Positions 1 to 7,274 of a DNA stretch of 19,403 bases are shown piece by piece. The notes under the pieces were generated by a model that ran no database searches, was not told where the DNA came from, and was given only the letters and a program-made list of their open reading frames with translations. The DNA lies in NCBI GenBank assembly GCA_047624165.1, contig JBLHPD010000081.1:1-19403 (forward strand). Direction: 5' to 3'. This DNA is from Clostridium_AD sp047624165 (GTDB taxonomy: Bacteria > Bacillota > Clostridia > Clostridiales > Clostridiaceae). Position 1 is the stretch's first letter; every line of letters starts with the position of its first letter. Both the position numbers and the translations under genes were made by a program.

Positions 1-96
1 TTTCGAATTTTCTTTAGCTCCTCCACATGCGGATAAAGTTAATACTAATGATAAACTTAACACAAGCACCGTAATTAATTTACATTTTCTTTTCAT
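1..96 (-). CDS. dctP: TRAP transporter substrate-binding lipoprotein, N-terminal fragment
   Basis: Only the first 32 codons lie in the window; the gene runs off the left edge. The visible part is a lipoprotein signal peptide: a basic start (MKRKCK), a hydrophobic core, and a lipobox LSAC with the lipidated cysteine at residue 24, followed by GG and a polar linker. A ribosome binding site AAGGGGG precedes the ATG. The gene starts 25 nt after the dctM stop on the same strand, so it should be the third gene of the dctQ-dctM operon. The identification as the solute-binding component is inferred from this position and the lipoprotein signal; no binding-domain sequence is visible. It would act outside the membrane, delivering an organic acid or similar solute to the DctQM permease. 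Confidence 0.75.
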   Translation of the reverse strand, partial: MKRKCKLITVLVLSLSLVLTLSACGGAKENSK

Positions 97-121
97 ATTA
101 AATCCCCCTTATTTATAATTT

Positions 122-1426
122 TTATGATAATCCAACTAATCTAGGTAGATATAATGAAAGTGATGGCCAAAATGTTGTTAAAAACACAACAGGTACATAA
201 CCAAATAATAAAAATACCATGGTAGGTTTTAATATTTCACTAAATTCACATTTCCCTATTCTCATGCCTAGATATAGAATACTAGCGTAAGGTGGTGTAA
301 CTCCCCCCATAGCCAAATTCACTCCCATTATTGCAGCAAAATGTACTGGGCTGATTCCTAATTGAGTAACTAAAGGTAATAATAATGGTGCAACAAGAAT
401 CATACCTGTAATATCGTTTACAATCATTCCTACAAGGAATAAAAATATATTAATGATTATAAGTAGTATAATTCTATTTGTAGTAACACTAAACAGTATT
501 TGTATCAGTGCTTCGGGTACCTTTAATAACACGTAGGTTTGACTTAACATTAAAGTAAATATGATCATGGTCATAATCGCACCAATTGACGTTGAGGATT
601 CATCCACCACACTTTTCAACTTTTTCATGTTTAATTCTTTATAAACCCAAAATCCAATAGGAACAGATACAACCCCTGCAACAGCCGCAGCTTCTGTTGG
701 TGTGAAAATCCCACCATATATTCCTCCTAAAATAATAATCGGTAATGAAAGAGCAGGTATTGCTTTAAACATTCTACTAATATTTCTTTTCGTCTTTTCT
801 GCTTTAGGAATATCAGGTGCCAAGATAATTCCGGGTAACTTACGAACCCATATCATATTGATAACAGAAAAAGATATAATTATCATAACTCCAGGTCCAA
901 CAGTTGATAAGAATGCTGCTAAAATTGATGTATCTGTAACCCATCCATAAAAAATCATAATAACACTAGGAGGGATCAATAATCCAAGTACTGAAGATAC
1001 AGTAACCAATGATGTGGCATACCCTCTAGGATAACCTTGTTCCACCATTCTCGGAATCAAAATAGGTCCAGTTGCTGCAACCCCAGTAAAACCACTTCCT
1101 GAAATGGCCCCAATAATTGCACAAGTCATAACAGCCACAACACCTATTCCACCTTTGATTTTCCCCACAAATATATCTGTAAAATTCAATAAATGCTTTG
1201 CAATACCGCTAGATCCCATAATCATACCAGCCAGTATGAACAATGGACTGGCTATTAAAATTGGACTAATCATCTGATTGAATCCCCATAGCATCATACT
1301 TTGCATTGAAGCCCCACCGAAAATCGCCATGAAAGCCAATGCTCCACCGAAGCAATAGGGTAGAGGTATACTAAACATTAGTAAAATCACAAGAAAAATC
1401 ACATCAAAAAGAACTATAGTTAACAT
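122..1426 (-). CDS. dctM: TRAP transporter large permease subunit DctM
   Basis: The 434-aa protein is hydrophobic throughout, with about a dozen membrane segments, and matches the usual length of DctM. Family hallmarks are visible: the glycine-rich stretch GAISGSGFTGVAATGPI near residues 107-123, a PPS motif near 152, the FTPTEAAAVAGV block in the middle, and the TPPYASILYLG segment near the C-terminus. DctM forms the ion-coupled translocation channel of tripartite TRAP transporters, which take up carboxylates, sugar acids and related solutes. Its ATG overlaps the dctQ stop by 7 nt (ATGTTAA), indicating translational coupling, and its RBS AAAGGGGG lies inside the end of dctQ. The substrate cannot be deduced from the permease. 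Confidence 0.93.
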   Translation of the reverse strand: MLTIVLFDVIFLVILLMFSIPLPYCFGGALAFMAIFGGASMQSMMLWGFNQMISPILIASPLFILAGMIMGSSGIAKHLLNFTDIFVGKIKGGIGVVAVMTCAIIGAISGSGFTGVAATGPILIPRMVEQGYPRGYATSLVTVSSVLGLLIPPSVIMIFYGWVTDTSILAAFLSTVGPGVMIIISFSVINMIWVRKLPGIILAPDIPKAEKTKRNISRMFKAIPALSLPIIILGGIYGGIFTPTEAAAVAGVVSVPIGFWVYKELNMKKLKSVVDESSTSIGAIMTMIIFTLMLSQTYVLLKVPEALIQILFSVTTNRIILLIIINIFLFLVGMIVNDITGMILVAPLLLPLVTQLGISPVHFAAIMGVNLAMGGVTPPYASILYLGMRIGKCEFSEILKPTMVFLLFGYVPVVFLTTFWPSLSLYLPRLVGLS

Positions 1427-1953
1427 TTTACGCCCCCTTTACTTTTATACCCTAAATGCCCTCTGAGAATTTGTATCATATCGTATAGTTCTATGCCTGC
1501 ATACATCGTCATTAACAACAGTCCTATAAAAAGTGCACTTTCTCCGAAAAACATAGGTATATGAAGAAGGTCACTTATTTTCCACATTTTTAAAGAATAT
1601 GTGAAGTACCACCAAGCCCAATATGTCAACCACAGACTGATTATAAAAGATGCCGAAGTTTTAATGATTTTAAATATCGCTATACTTTTTTCTTTCTTAA
1701 TATACAATGATAAAATACCACATTCTATGTGATTTCTCTCCCTTGATGCATTTGATCCACCCAGCATATAAAGCCATATGGTAGGAAAAAGCATCAATTC
1801 TTCAATTCCCATAAGAGGCAGATGTAGCACATACCTCAAAATAACTTGCAGAGTTACCAATAATGGCAAAACAAACATTAAAACCATAAGAATCTTTTGT
1901 TGTATTTTAGCAAGAACTCCTAGAAAATTACTACGAATTGTAAATTTGTCCAT
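1420..1953 (-). CDS. dctQ: TRAP transporter small permease subunit DctQ
   Basis: The 177-aa protein has four predicted membrane segments, as expected for DctQ. The family signature is present: an acidic residue pair followed by an aromatic/leucine run (GIEELMLFPTIWLYMLGG, about residues 54-71) and then an R/H-containing loop (ASRERNHIE). DctQ joins the binding protein to the DctM channel and is needed for transport. The start ATG has an RBS of GAGGGGGG. It is the first intact gene of the dctQ-dctM-dctP operon. Upstream lie 2187-2273, a remnant ORF, and a long AT-rich leader, so transcription probably starts near 2332 or from a closer promoter that I could not define. Confidence 0.9.
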   Translation of the reverse strand: MDKFTIRSNFLGVLAKIQQKILMVLMFVLPLLVTLQVILRYVLHLPLMGIEELMLFPTIWLYMLGGSNASRERNHIECGILSLYIKKEKSIAIFKIIKTSASFIISLWLTYWAWWYFTYSLKMWKISDLLHIPMFFGESALFIGLLLMTMYAGIELYDMIQILRGHLGYKSKGGVKC

Positions 1954-1987
1954 TTAATTCCCCCCTCAATTATTATTGTGTTCAAAA

Positions 1988-2040
1988 GTTCATAATGAAC
2001 GATCTAAAACGCTTTATTGTTCATTATTCATAATGTTCAT
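1988..2040. promoter_or_regulatory. Cluster of inverted and direct repeats upstream of dctQ
   Basis: A 13-bp perfect palindrome GTTCATAATGAAC lies at 1988-2000, 35-47 bp before the dctQ start. A second copy of one arm in inverse orientation (GTTCATTAT, 2019-2027) pairs with ATAATGAAC at 1992-2000, and TTCATAATG recurs directly at 2027-2035. This arrangement suits a dimeric repressor or an RNA hairpin in the dctQ leader. No regulator is identified and the assignment is inference from symmetry alone. Confidence 0.4.
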
Positions 2041-2186
2041 TTGTTCTACATTTAATATATTATACTTTTGCCATTATTGCATTAATTTTCTTTTATTATA
2101 TTCATTTTTTTATTTATTTAAAATTTTCTGTTTATTCATTTTAAAATACTTAATACATATTTATAACATTATTGTGATAGAAGAAC

Positions 2187-2273
2187 TTATCCAAAAAAAA
2201 TCCATTCACAGCTTACTCTACAAAAATACCCCCCTGCTCCAATAACAGCCCATTTCAATTTTTTATGTTCCAT
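2187..2273 (-). pseudogene. Truncated N-terminus of a Rossmann-fold oxidoreductase
   Basis: A 28-codon ORF starts at an ATG with a strong, well-placed RBS (AAAAGGGGGAG). It reads MEHKKLKWAVIGAGG and then loses all sense (YFCRVSCE, ending in a TAA at 2187-2189). The first 15 residues are what one expects at the start of Gfo/Idh/MocA-type or related NAD(P)-dependent dehydrogenases: a beta strand leading into GxGxxG. The sequence after the GGGGGG run is not continued in any frame, so an internal deletion rather than a simple frameshift is likely. It could alternatively be a short leader peptide. Its promoter and RBS look intact, so it probably was the first gene of the TRAP operon. Confidence 0.5.
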
Positions 2274-2324
2274 ATTAATAACTCCCCCTTTTAATATCTT
2301 ATTGTTATATTGTTTATTTGTTGT

Positions 2325-2337
2325 ATTGTCCTACAAT
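2325..2337. promoter_or_regulatory. GntR-type operator palindrome
   Basis: The 13-bp site ATTGT-CCT-ACAAT has perfect 5-bp arms. It fits the general GntR/FadR-subfamily pattern TNGTNNNACNA. It lies directly downstream of the -10 element at 2339-2344 and would cover the predicted transcription start, the position of a repressor. No GntR gene is in the window, so the partner is unknown; it may be encoded beyond the left edge with the rest of the TRAP cluster. Confidence 0.45.
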
Positions 2338-2338
2338 T

Positions 2339-2367
2339 ATGCTACTATCTTTTTTTCGATAAGTCAA
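2339..2367 (-). promoter_or_regulatory. Sigma-A-type promoter for the TRAP operon leader
   Basis: On the minus strand TTGACT (2362-2367) and TAGCAT (2339-2344) are separated by exactly 17 nt. Predicted start of transcription is near 2332, about 60 nt before the remnant ORF at 2273 and about 380 nt before dctQ. Confidence 0.5.
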
Positions 2368-2502
2368 TACAATTCTTAAAATTTCGAAAATTTAATTTTT
2401 TCACATAATTAATTTGAACCTTCGTCTTTAGTTTATTTTTTATCCCATCTAATTATAATCACAACAATAAAATGGTGTCAGCAATAAACCCTAAATAAAT
2501 TA

Positions 2503-2538
2503 AAACACACTAAGCTCCATAAGGAGTTTAGTGTGTTT
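2503..2538 (-). terminator. Terminator of the SDR gene
   Basis: A 16-bp stem (with one G-T pair) and an ATAA loop lies 58 nt after the SDR stop. On the minus strand it is followed by TTTTAATTTATTT. It separates the SDR transcript from the TRAP leader. Confidence 0.8.
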
Positions 2539-2595
2539 ATAGTTTTTCATAATATGGTTTTCGTTACCAATAATTATCAGTTAACTCTATCCAAT

Positions 2596-3375
2596 TTAAG
2601 TCAATGTATATCCACCGTCAACTAAAATCGTTTGACCTGTAATAAATCCACCTGCTTCAGAGCAAAGCATATTTGCTATTCCTTTAAAGTCTTCAGGGAG
2701 TCCCCAACGTCCTACTGGACATTTTGTTGCAACAACTCTATCCATCATTAATTTTTTCATTGGAGGGTTTGCGGTCATTTTAGTAAAAATAGGCCCTGGA
2801 GCAATAGCATTTACAGTAACTCCATAAGGAGCTAGCTCAAGTCCAAAAGATCTAGTAACTCCTCTTATTGCATGTTTTGTAATAACATATGGTGACATTC
2901 CAGAACGCATTCCCAAATAACCCGCGATAGAAGACACATTCAAAATTCTTCCTCCTTTGCCTTCCTTCATGAAGTATTTTCCTGCTTCAGCCGTAAGTGC
3001 AACCACTTGATTTAAATTTATTTGCAAACAACGTTGATATTCTTCTTCGCTATAAGTATCACCAACTGGATTATGCGACTCTACTCCTGCACCATTTATA
3101 AGTATATCAAATTTTCCATATTCCTTAAGAGCTTTAGGTATTATAATGCCTACTTCTTCGGGCTTTGATACATCCGCGTGTATTGCGAAAAACTTTTGTC
3201 CTGTTGCTTCAACAAGAGCTTTTGTTTCTTCAAACGATGTTCTAGAGTATACTCCGACAATATCTACACCAGCCTCCGCTAGTCCAACTGCGATTGCTTG
3301 GCCAATTCCTGTTGCTGAGCCCGTAACTATAGCTATCTTTCCTTTAAGATTTAATAAATCGTTTAAATTTTTCAT
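2596..3375 (-). CDS. Short-chain dehydrogenase/reductase (SDR), KduD/gluconate-dehydrogenase-like
   Basis: The 259-aa length is typical of classical SDRs. The cofactor motif TGSATGIG is at residues 18-25, NGAG (usually NNAG) at 94-97, and the catalytic tetrad is N120, S149, Y163 and K167. The late segment IAPGPIFTKM and the near-C-terminal LVDGG motif are also classical. The block VGRWGLPED and the IVG strand near residue 40 resemble KduD and 2-deoxy-gluconate/gluconate 5-dehydrogenases, but that is only a family resemblance. It should carry out NAD(P)-dependent interconversion of a ketone and an alcohol in the cytoplasm. RBS GGGAGGAGAG. It is divergent from the PucR-type regulator, and the shared 17-bp site at 3477-3493 lies between them, so it probably belongs to the same regulon as the reductase and decarboxylase-like genes. 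Confidence 0.88.
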   Translation of the reverse strand: MKNLNDLLNLKGKIAIVTGSATGIGQAIAVGLAEAGVDIVGVYSRTSFEETKALVEATGQKFFAIHADVSKPEEVGIIIPKALKEYGKFDILINGAGVESHNPVGDTYSEEEYQRCLQINLNQVVALTAEAGKYFMKEGKGGRILNVSSIAGYLGMRSGMSPYVITKHAIRGVTRSFGLELAPYGVTVNAIAPGPIFTKMTANPPMKKLMMDRVVATKCPVGRWGLPEDFKGIANMLCSEAGGFITGQTILVDGGYTLT

Positions 3376-3467
3376 AATCTCTCTCCTCCCATTTTTAGGA
3401 TGCTATTAATATAACATAGTGTATCATACTGAAAAATCTGTTACTATATTAAAAAATTCAAAACCTA

Positions 3468-3497
3468 TTGTCTTAGTTGTGCAAAATGCACTATAAT
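3468..3497 (+). promoter_or_regulatory. Promoter of the PucR-type regulator
   Basis: TTGTCT (3468-3473) and TATAAT (3492-3497) are separated by 18 nt. Predicted start is near 3504, leaving a very short leader before the ATG at 3514. The palindromic site 3477-3493 fills the spacer, so binding there should block this promoter. Confidence 0.5.
3477..3493. promoter_or_regulatory. Regulon operator, copy 1 (TAGTGCATNNNGCACAA)
   Basis: The core GTGCAAAATGCAC (3479-3491) is a palindrome of the form GTGC-N5-GCAC. Read on the minus strand, the full site is TAGTGCATTTTGCACAA, which matches copy 2 at 5174-5190 at every position except the central three bases. It lies between the divergent SDR and regulator genes, inside the regulator promoter and about 100 bp upstream of the SDR start. 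Confidence 0.7.
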
Positions 3498-3513
3498 TAA
3501 ATTGAGGTGGATT

Positions 3514-5088
3514 ATGAGTATAAATTTTAATGGGTTACGTGAATATTTTAGAGAAAAAACTAAAGAAGTTTACTTTGATACAGAACCCGATATTAATTTT
3601 GTTGATATTGAATTAGTTACAGAAGAAAAAATAGTTTATTTAGATAATTACATTTATGTTGGCAATACCTCTATGTTTAAAGGAAATATGGGTAAAATAA
3701 ATAATGCATGTTTTATTTTAATAAATGATGATTCTACAATATTAGAAAAATTCGGGCAAAATAAATTAAGAATAATCGAGATAAATGAAGATGAAGATAT
3801 ATTAGAAATTTATAATGAAGTAAGAACTTTTTTTCGTAGAGATGTAAAATACAACCAGCTTAAAGTATCATTATTAGAATCTTTTCTTTCAGGAGAAGGC
3901 ATATGTAAAATAATAAACACTGCTTCAAAATTAATTGGCAATCCTCTAATTGTTATTGACCTCAGTTTCAAAGTATTAGCTAGTTCAAATATAAAAAATA
4001 TCACTGATTTATTATGGATAGATAATGTAAAAAAAGGATATTGTTCTTATGAATTTATTGCAGAATTAACAAAATTAGAAGCTCTAAAAAAAGGAAGAAA
4101 AACAAAGCTTCCTTTCGAAGTGACATGTCCCCTAAGCCCTATTAAAAAAGTTGTATTCAAAATAGATGTAAACGATAAAACTATAGGTAATATTTTATTA
4201 CTTGAATGCCAAAAACAGATAGAACCTGATGACTATGATTATTTAATGTTAATAAGCGAAATAATTTCAAAAGAATTAGGGAAAAAAAGTTTTTATAAGA
4301 ATACAAGAAATGTTCTAAGTGAGGAAATATTATATGATTTATTAGAAAATAATACTGAGAATAAAGCAGTAATTAAAGAACGGTTGAAAAATTCTTCTTT
4401 AGTATTCAGTACACATATTTTCGTTTTAGTAATTGATATATCAAATTTTCAACTTAAACAATCCGTATATTCCAGGTATTTGAGCCCAAATTTATTGAAT
4501 CTTTTTCCAATGAGTAGTTCAATTTATTATAATGATGATATTGTATTAATAAACGATAGTGATCGATTTGTAGAAAGTCCAGATAGAATAGTAAAAATCA
4601 AAGATTTTTTATCCAAAAATAATTTAAATTTGGGAATTAGCAGTGAATTTTCTTCAATAGAAGATTGCAATATTTACTACCATCAAGCAATTACAGCATT
4701 GGAAGTAGGAAAAATCCTTGGAGAAGAAAAATATATTTATCAACATGAAGATATTCAGCCTTATAATTTCATTTATATGGCAAAAGACCATATATTAAAG
4801 GAAGATTTTTATAATAATTCTATATACATATTGAAAAAATATGATAATAAAAACAGTTCAGAATTATATAAAACCCTATATATATATCTAAAAAATAATC
4901 ATAATATGACAAAAGCAGCAGAAGAGCTGTTCATACATAGAAATACTTTACGATATAGATTAGAAAAAATTGTAGAAGTATTGGGAATACATTTAGATGA
5001 AAATGATAATAGTTTTAAACTATATTATGCTTATAAGTCAATTGATTTTTATAAAAAACTTATGAATGCACAAACCAAAGAAAAATAA
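3514..5088 (+). CDS. PucR/CdaR-family transcriptional regulator
   Basis: The 524-aa protein ends in a PucR-type C-terminal helix-turn-helix (residues about 464-490; NMTKAAEELFIHRNTLRYRL), the best-conserved part of the family. Ahead of it, about 300-420, is a CdaR-like degenerate GGDEF-type region ending in the typical segment with IYYHQAITALEVGK. The N-terminal 120 residues and the 130-260 region look like sensory domains (possibly GAF-like) that I cannot name. An upstream in-frame TTG at 3502 would place the RBS GAGGTGG inside the gene, so I take the ATG at 3514. Family members sense small catabolites or purine/sugar-acid compounds. It sits between the SDR and the reductase operon and carries the operator in its own promoter, so it is the likely regulator of all of them. 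Confidence 0.85.
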   Translation: MSINFNGLREYFREKTKEVYFDTEPDINFVDIELVTEEKIVYLDNYIYVGNTSMFKGNMGKINNACFILINDDSTILEKFGQNKLRIIEINEDEDILEIYNEVRTFFRRDVKYNQLKVSLLESFLSGEGICKIINTASKLIGNPLIVIDLSFKVLASSNIKNITDLLWIDNVKKGYCSYEFIAELTKLEALKKGRKTKLPFEVTCPLSPIKKVVFKIDVNDKTIGNILLLECQKQIEPDDYDYLMLISEIISKELGKKSFYKNTRNVLSEEILYDLLENNTENKAVIKERLKNSSLVFSTHIFVLVIDISNFQLKQSVYSRYLSPNLLNLFPMSSSIYYNDDIVLINDSDRFVESPDRIVKIKDFLSKNNLNLGISSEFSSIEDCNIYYHQAITALEVGKILGEEKYIYQHEDIQPYNFIYMAKDHILKEDFYNNSIYILKKYDNKNSSELYKTLYIYLKNNHNMTKAAEELFIHRNTLRYRLEKIVEVLGIHLDENDNSFKLYYAYKSIDFYKKLMNAQTKEK

Positions 5089-5099
5089 ATATTCTTTTT

Positions 5100-5130
5100 A
5101 TAATCTCTGATTTTTCAGAGATTATTTTTA
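5100..5130 (+). terminator. Terminator of the PucR-type regulator
   Basis: A perfect stem TAATCTCTGA/TCAGAGATTA (5101-5110 with 5115-5124), extended by one A-T pair, with a TTTT loop, is followed by TTTTTATTTG. It lies 12 nt after the regulator stop, so the reductase operon needs its own promoter. Confidence 0.85.
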
Positions 5131-5173
5131 TTTGTTATATATAATTCTTATTAGAAACTATTAATTTAAACTG

Positions 5174-5190
5174 TAGTGCATAACGCACAA
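5174..5190. promoter_or_regulatory. Regulon operator, copy 2, upstream of the enoate reductase-like gene
   Basis: The site TAGTGCATAACGCACAA shares 14 of 17 bases with the minus-strand reading of copy 1 (3477-3493); only the three central bases differ. It lies 110 bp before the ATG at 5300. A -10-like TATAAT is at 5244-5249 with no good -35 17 nt upstream (TAGCAA), a layout expected for activator-dependent transcription with the site centred roughly 70-75 bp before the start. The activator role is inference. Confidence 0.65.
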
Positions 5191-5299
5191 TGATGATAAT
5201 AGTTTTTGGATTTTCATCCATAGCAAGCAATTTTCTACAATGTTATAATTCAATTAATCTAAACAAAGTAACAAAATGTGTATGGGAGGGTTTTATACA

Positions 5300-7240
5300 A
5301 TGAAATATGAAAAGCTTTTCACAAAAGGTAAAATAGGTGACTTAGAAATAAAAAATAGAATAGTAATGCCTGCAATGGGAACTAATTTGGCTTCATATAC
5401 TGGAGAAGCATCTGATAAAATCATTCGTTATTATGAAGAAAGAGCAAAAGGTGGATGTGGATTAATAATTACTGAAATAACTAGAATAGATAATGAGACA
5501 GGAATCGGAATGCCTAATCAGTTATGTGCAATGGATTTAAAACAAATTCCAAGATTAGAAATTTTAGCTCGCACAATGCACAAATATAATACAAAAATAT
5601 TTTTGCAATTGCATCATCCAGGTAGAGAAAATCACGCTATGATGATAGATGGACGTCAAATAGCTGGTCCAAGCCCTATAATGTCATCAGCTATTGGGGA
5701 AATGCCTAGAGAGATGACAATTAACGAAATTGAAGGACTAGTTGTAAAATTTGTAAGAGGTGCTGTCTTTGCAAAAATGGCTGGTATAGACGGCGTAGAA
5801 ATCCATGGTGCTCATGGATATCTTGTTGCACAGTTTATGAGCCCACAATCAAATCATAGAGAAGATAAATATGGTGGTAGTTTTGAAAAAAGAATGAGAT
5901 TTGTAACGGAAATAATAACGGGCATACGTGCAAAATGCGGTCCTACATTCCCAATATCAGTAAGAATTGATGGAAATGAATTTGTTAAAGATGGAATATC
6001 TTTAGAAGAAGCAATTCAAGAAGCAATTTATTTAGAAAAATTAGGTATAGATGTTATTAATGTAAGTTCTGGAACATATGAATCAGTTACTACAGTAATA
6101 GAACCAATTTCATATCCTCAAGGATGGAAAAGGCATTTAGCTAAAGCTATAAAAGAAGCAGTTAATATACCTGTAATTGCTTGCGATGTAATTAGAAAAC
6201 CTGATATGGCAGAAACTATATTAAACGAAGATAATTTAGATTTTGTTGCACTTGGTAGAGCTCAATTGGCGGATCCAGAATGGGGTAAAAAAGCAAAAGA
6301 AGGGCACGAGGAAGATATTAGACCTTGTATATCATGCCTTAATTGTATAGAAAGCGTTATGAAATGCGAAAACATAAAGTGTGCTGTTAACCCAAGAGTT
6401 GGAAAGGAATTGGAATATCCAAATTTTCCTAAAACGGGAGAAGGTAGAAAAGTCGTAATTGTTGGGGGTGGACCAGCAGGAATGGAAGCCGCAAGGGTTT
6501 TATCGTTAAAGCAATTTATACCTATAATATTTGAAGAGAAAGAACGTTTAGGTGGAAATGTATATCTAGCAACTAAACCACCATTAAAAGATAAATTAAA
6601 CTGGTTCCTTGAATATCAAAAATCTGCAATTGAAAAGTTGGATGTTGTCGTAAGATTAAATGAAAAAGCTACTTTAGAAAAAATTAATGAAATTAATCCA
6701 TATGCAGTATTTATTGGAGCAGGATCAAATCCTATAGTACCAACAATACCAGGAGTAACCCAAAGCTTTGTGTATACATCAACTGATATTTTAGAAGGTA
6801 AAATTATATTAGAAAATAAAAATATAGTAATTGCTGGTTCAGGAATGACAGGCCTTGAAATAGCTGAACTATTAGTTTCTAAGGGAAATAAAGTAACTGT
6901 AATAGAGATGGCAGATAAAATTGGACCTTCAGGATATCTACCAAATGTAATTGATATAAGTATGAGACTTGTTAAAAGTGGAGTAGTTCTTCTACCTTGT
7001 AGCAAACTTACAAATATAAAAGACGGTGAAATAGATATTGAAAATACTAAAGATAAAAAAATGACTACACTAAAAGCTGATGCAGTAGTACTATCTCTAG
7101 GAGTTAAGTCTAATAATGAATTAGTAAAAATTATAGAAGAAAATTATAATATTGTTGAACTATTAGGGGATGTTTGTAAACCAGGCAGAGTAGTAGACGC
7201 AGTGTTAAATGGATTTGAAAAAGCTTATGTGCTTTACTAA
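5300..7240 (+). CDS. 2-enoate reductase-like NADH:flavin oxidoreductase (FMN, 4Fe-4S, FAD)
   Basis: The 646-aa protein has the layout of 2-enoate reductase, 2,4-dienoyl-CoA reductase and BaiCD/BaiH. Residues 1-335 form an Old-Yellow-Enzyme TIM barrel (HHPGR at 105-109; HGAHGYL at 169-175, whose Tyr174 matches the FadH catalytic tyrosine; NHRED and YGG following). An iron-sulfur cysteine set is C343, C346, C349 and C361. Two Rossmann motifs bind FAD and NAD(P)H (GGGPAGMEAA about 389-398; GSGMTGLE 513-520). It should reduce an activated C=C bond of an unsaturated carbonyl compound in the cytoplasm. An upstream ATG at 5276 would put the RBS GGGAGGG inside the gene, so I chose the ATG at 5300. 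It is followed 34 nt later by the decarboxylase-like gene. The substrate is unknown; relatives act on enoates, dienoyl-CoA, bile acids, steroids and isoflavones. Confidence 0.88.
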   Translation: MKYEKLFTKGKIGDLEIKNRIVMPAMGTNLASYTGEASDKIIRYYEERAKGGCGLIITEITRIDNETGIGMPNQLCAMDLKQIPRLEILARTMHKYNTKIFLQLHHPGRENHAMMIDGRQIAGPSPIMSSAIGEMPREMTINEIEGLVVKFVRGAVFAKMAGIDGVEIHGAHGYLVAQFMSPQSNHREDKYGGSFEKRMRFVTEIITGIRAKCGPTFPISVRIDGNEFVKDGISLEEAIQEAIYLEKLGIDVINVSSGTYESVTTVIEPISYPQGWKRHLAKAIKEAVNIPVIACDVIRKPDMAETILNEDNLDFVALGRAQLADPEWGKKAKEGHEEDIRPCISCLNCIESVMKCENIKCAVNPRVGKELEYPNFPKTGEGRKVVIVGGGPAGMEAARVLSLKQFIPIIFEEKERLGGNVYLATKPPLKDKLNWFLEYQKSAIEKLDVVVRLNEKATLEKINEINPYAVFIGAGSNPIVPTIPGVTQSFVYTSTDILEGKIILENKNIVIAGSGMTGLEIAELLVSKGNKVTVIEMADKIGPSGYLPNVIDISMRLVKSGVVLLPCSKLTNIKDGEIDIENTKDKKMTTLKADAVVLSLGVKSNNELVKIIEENYNIVELLGDVCKPGRVVDAVLNGFEKAYVLY

Positions 7241-7274
7241 GATATAAAACAAGTTAAATGAGGGGGCTTATATT

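Larger units (their letters stand above)
1954..2595. other. Gene-poor leader region between dctQ and the SDR gene
   Basis: This 642-bp gap separates two minus-strand units. It contains inverted repeats at 1988-2040, a 28-codon oxidoreductase remnant at 2187-2273, a promoter and GntR-type palindrome at 2325-2367, and the SDR terminator at 2503-2538. An open frame at 1976-2245 on the plus strand is low-complexity AT-rich sequence without an RBS and I do not regard it as a gene. The stretch 2041-2186 shows no coherent coding in any frame and may be decayed sequence. Confidence 0.6.

Noticed and set aside
1976..2245. Open frame of 89 codons on the plus strand in the TRAP leader
   Set aside because: It has no RBS, a low-complexity F/L/I/Y-rich product, and overlaps the repeats and the minus-strand remnant.
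2596..3375. Naming the SDR kduD
   Set aside because: The resemblance is limited to a few blocks, and no kduI, uxuA or other hexuronate genes are visible.
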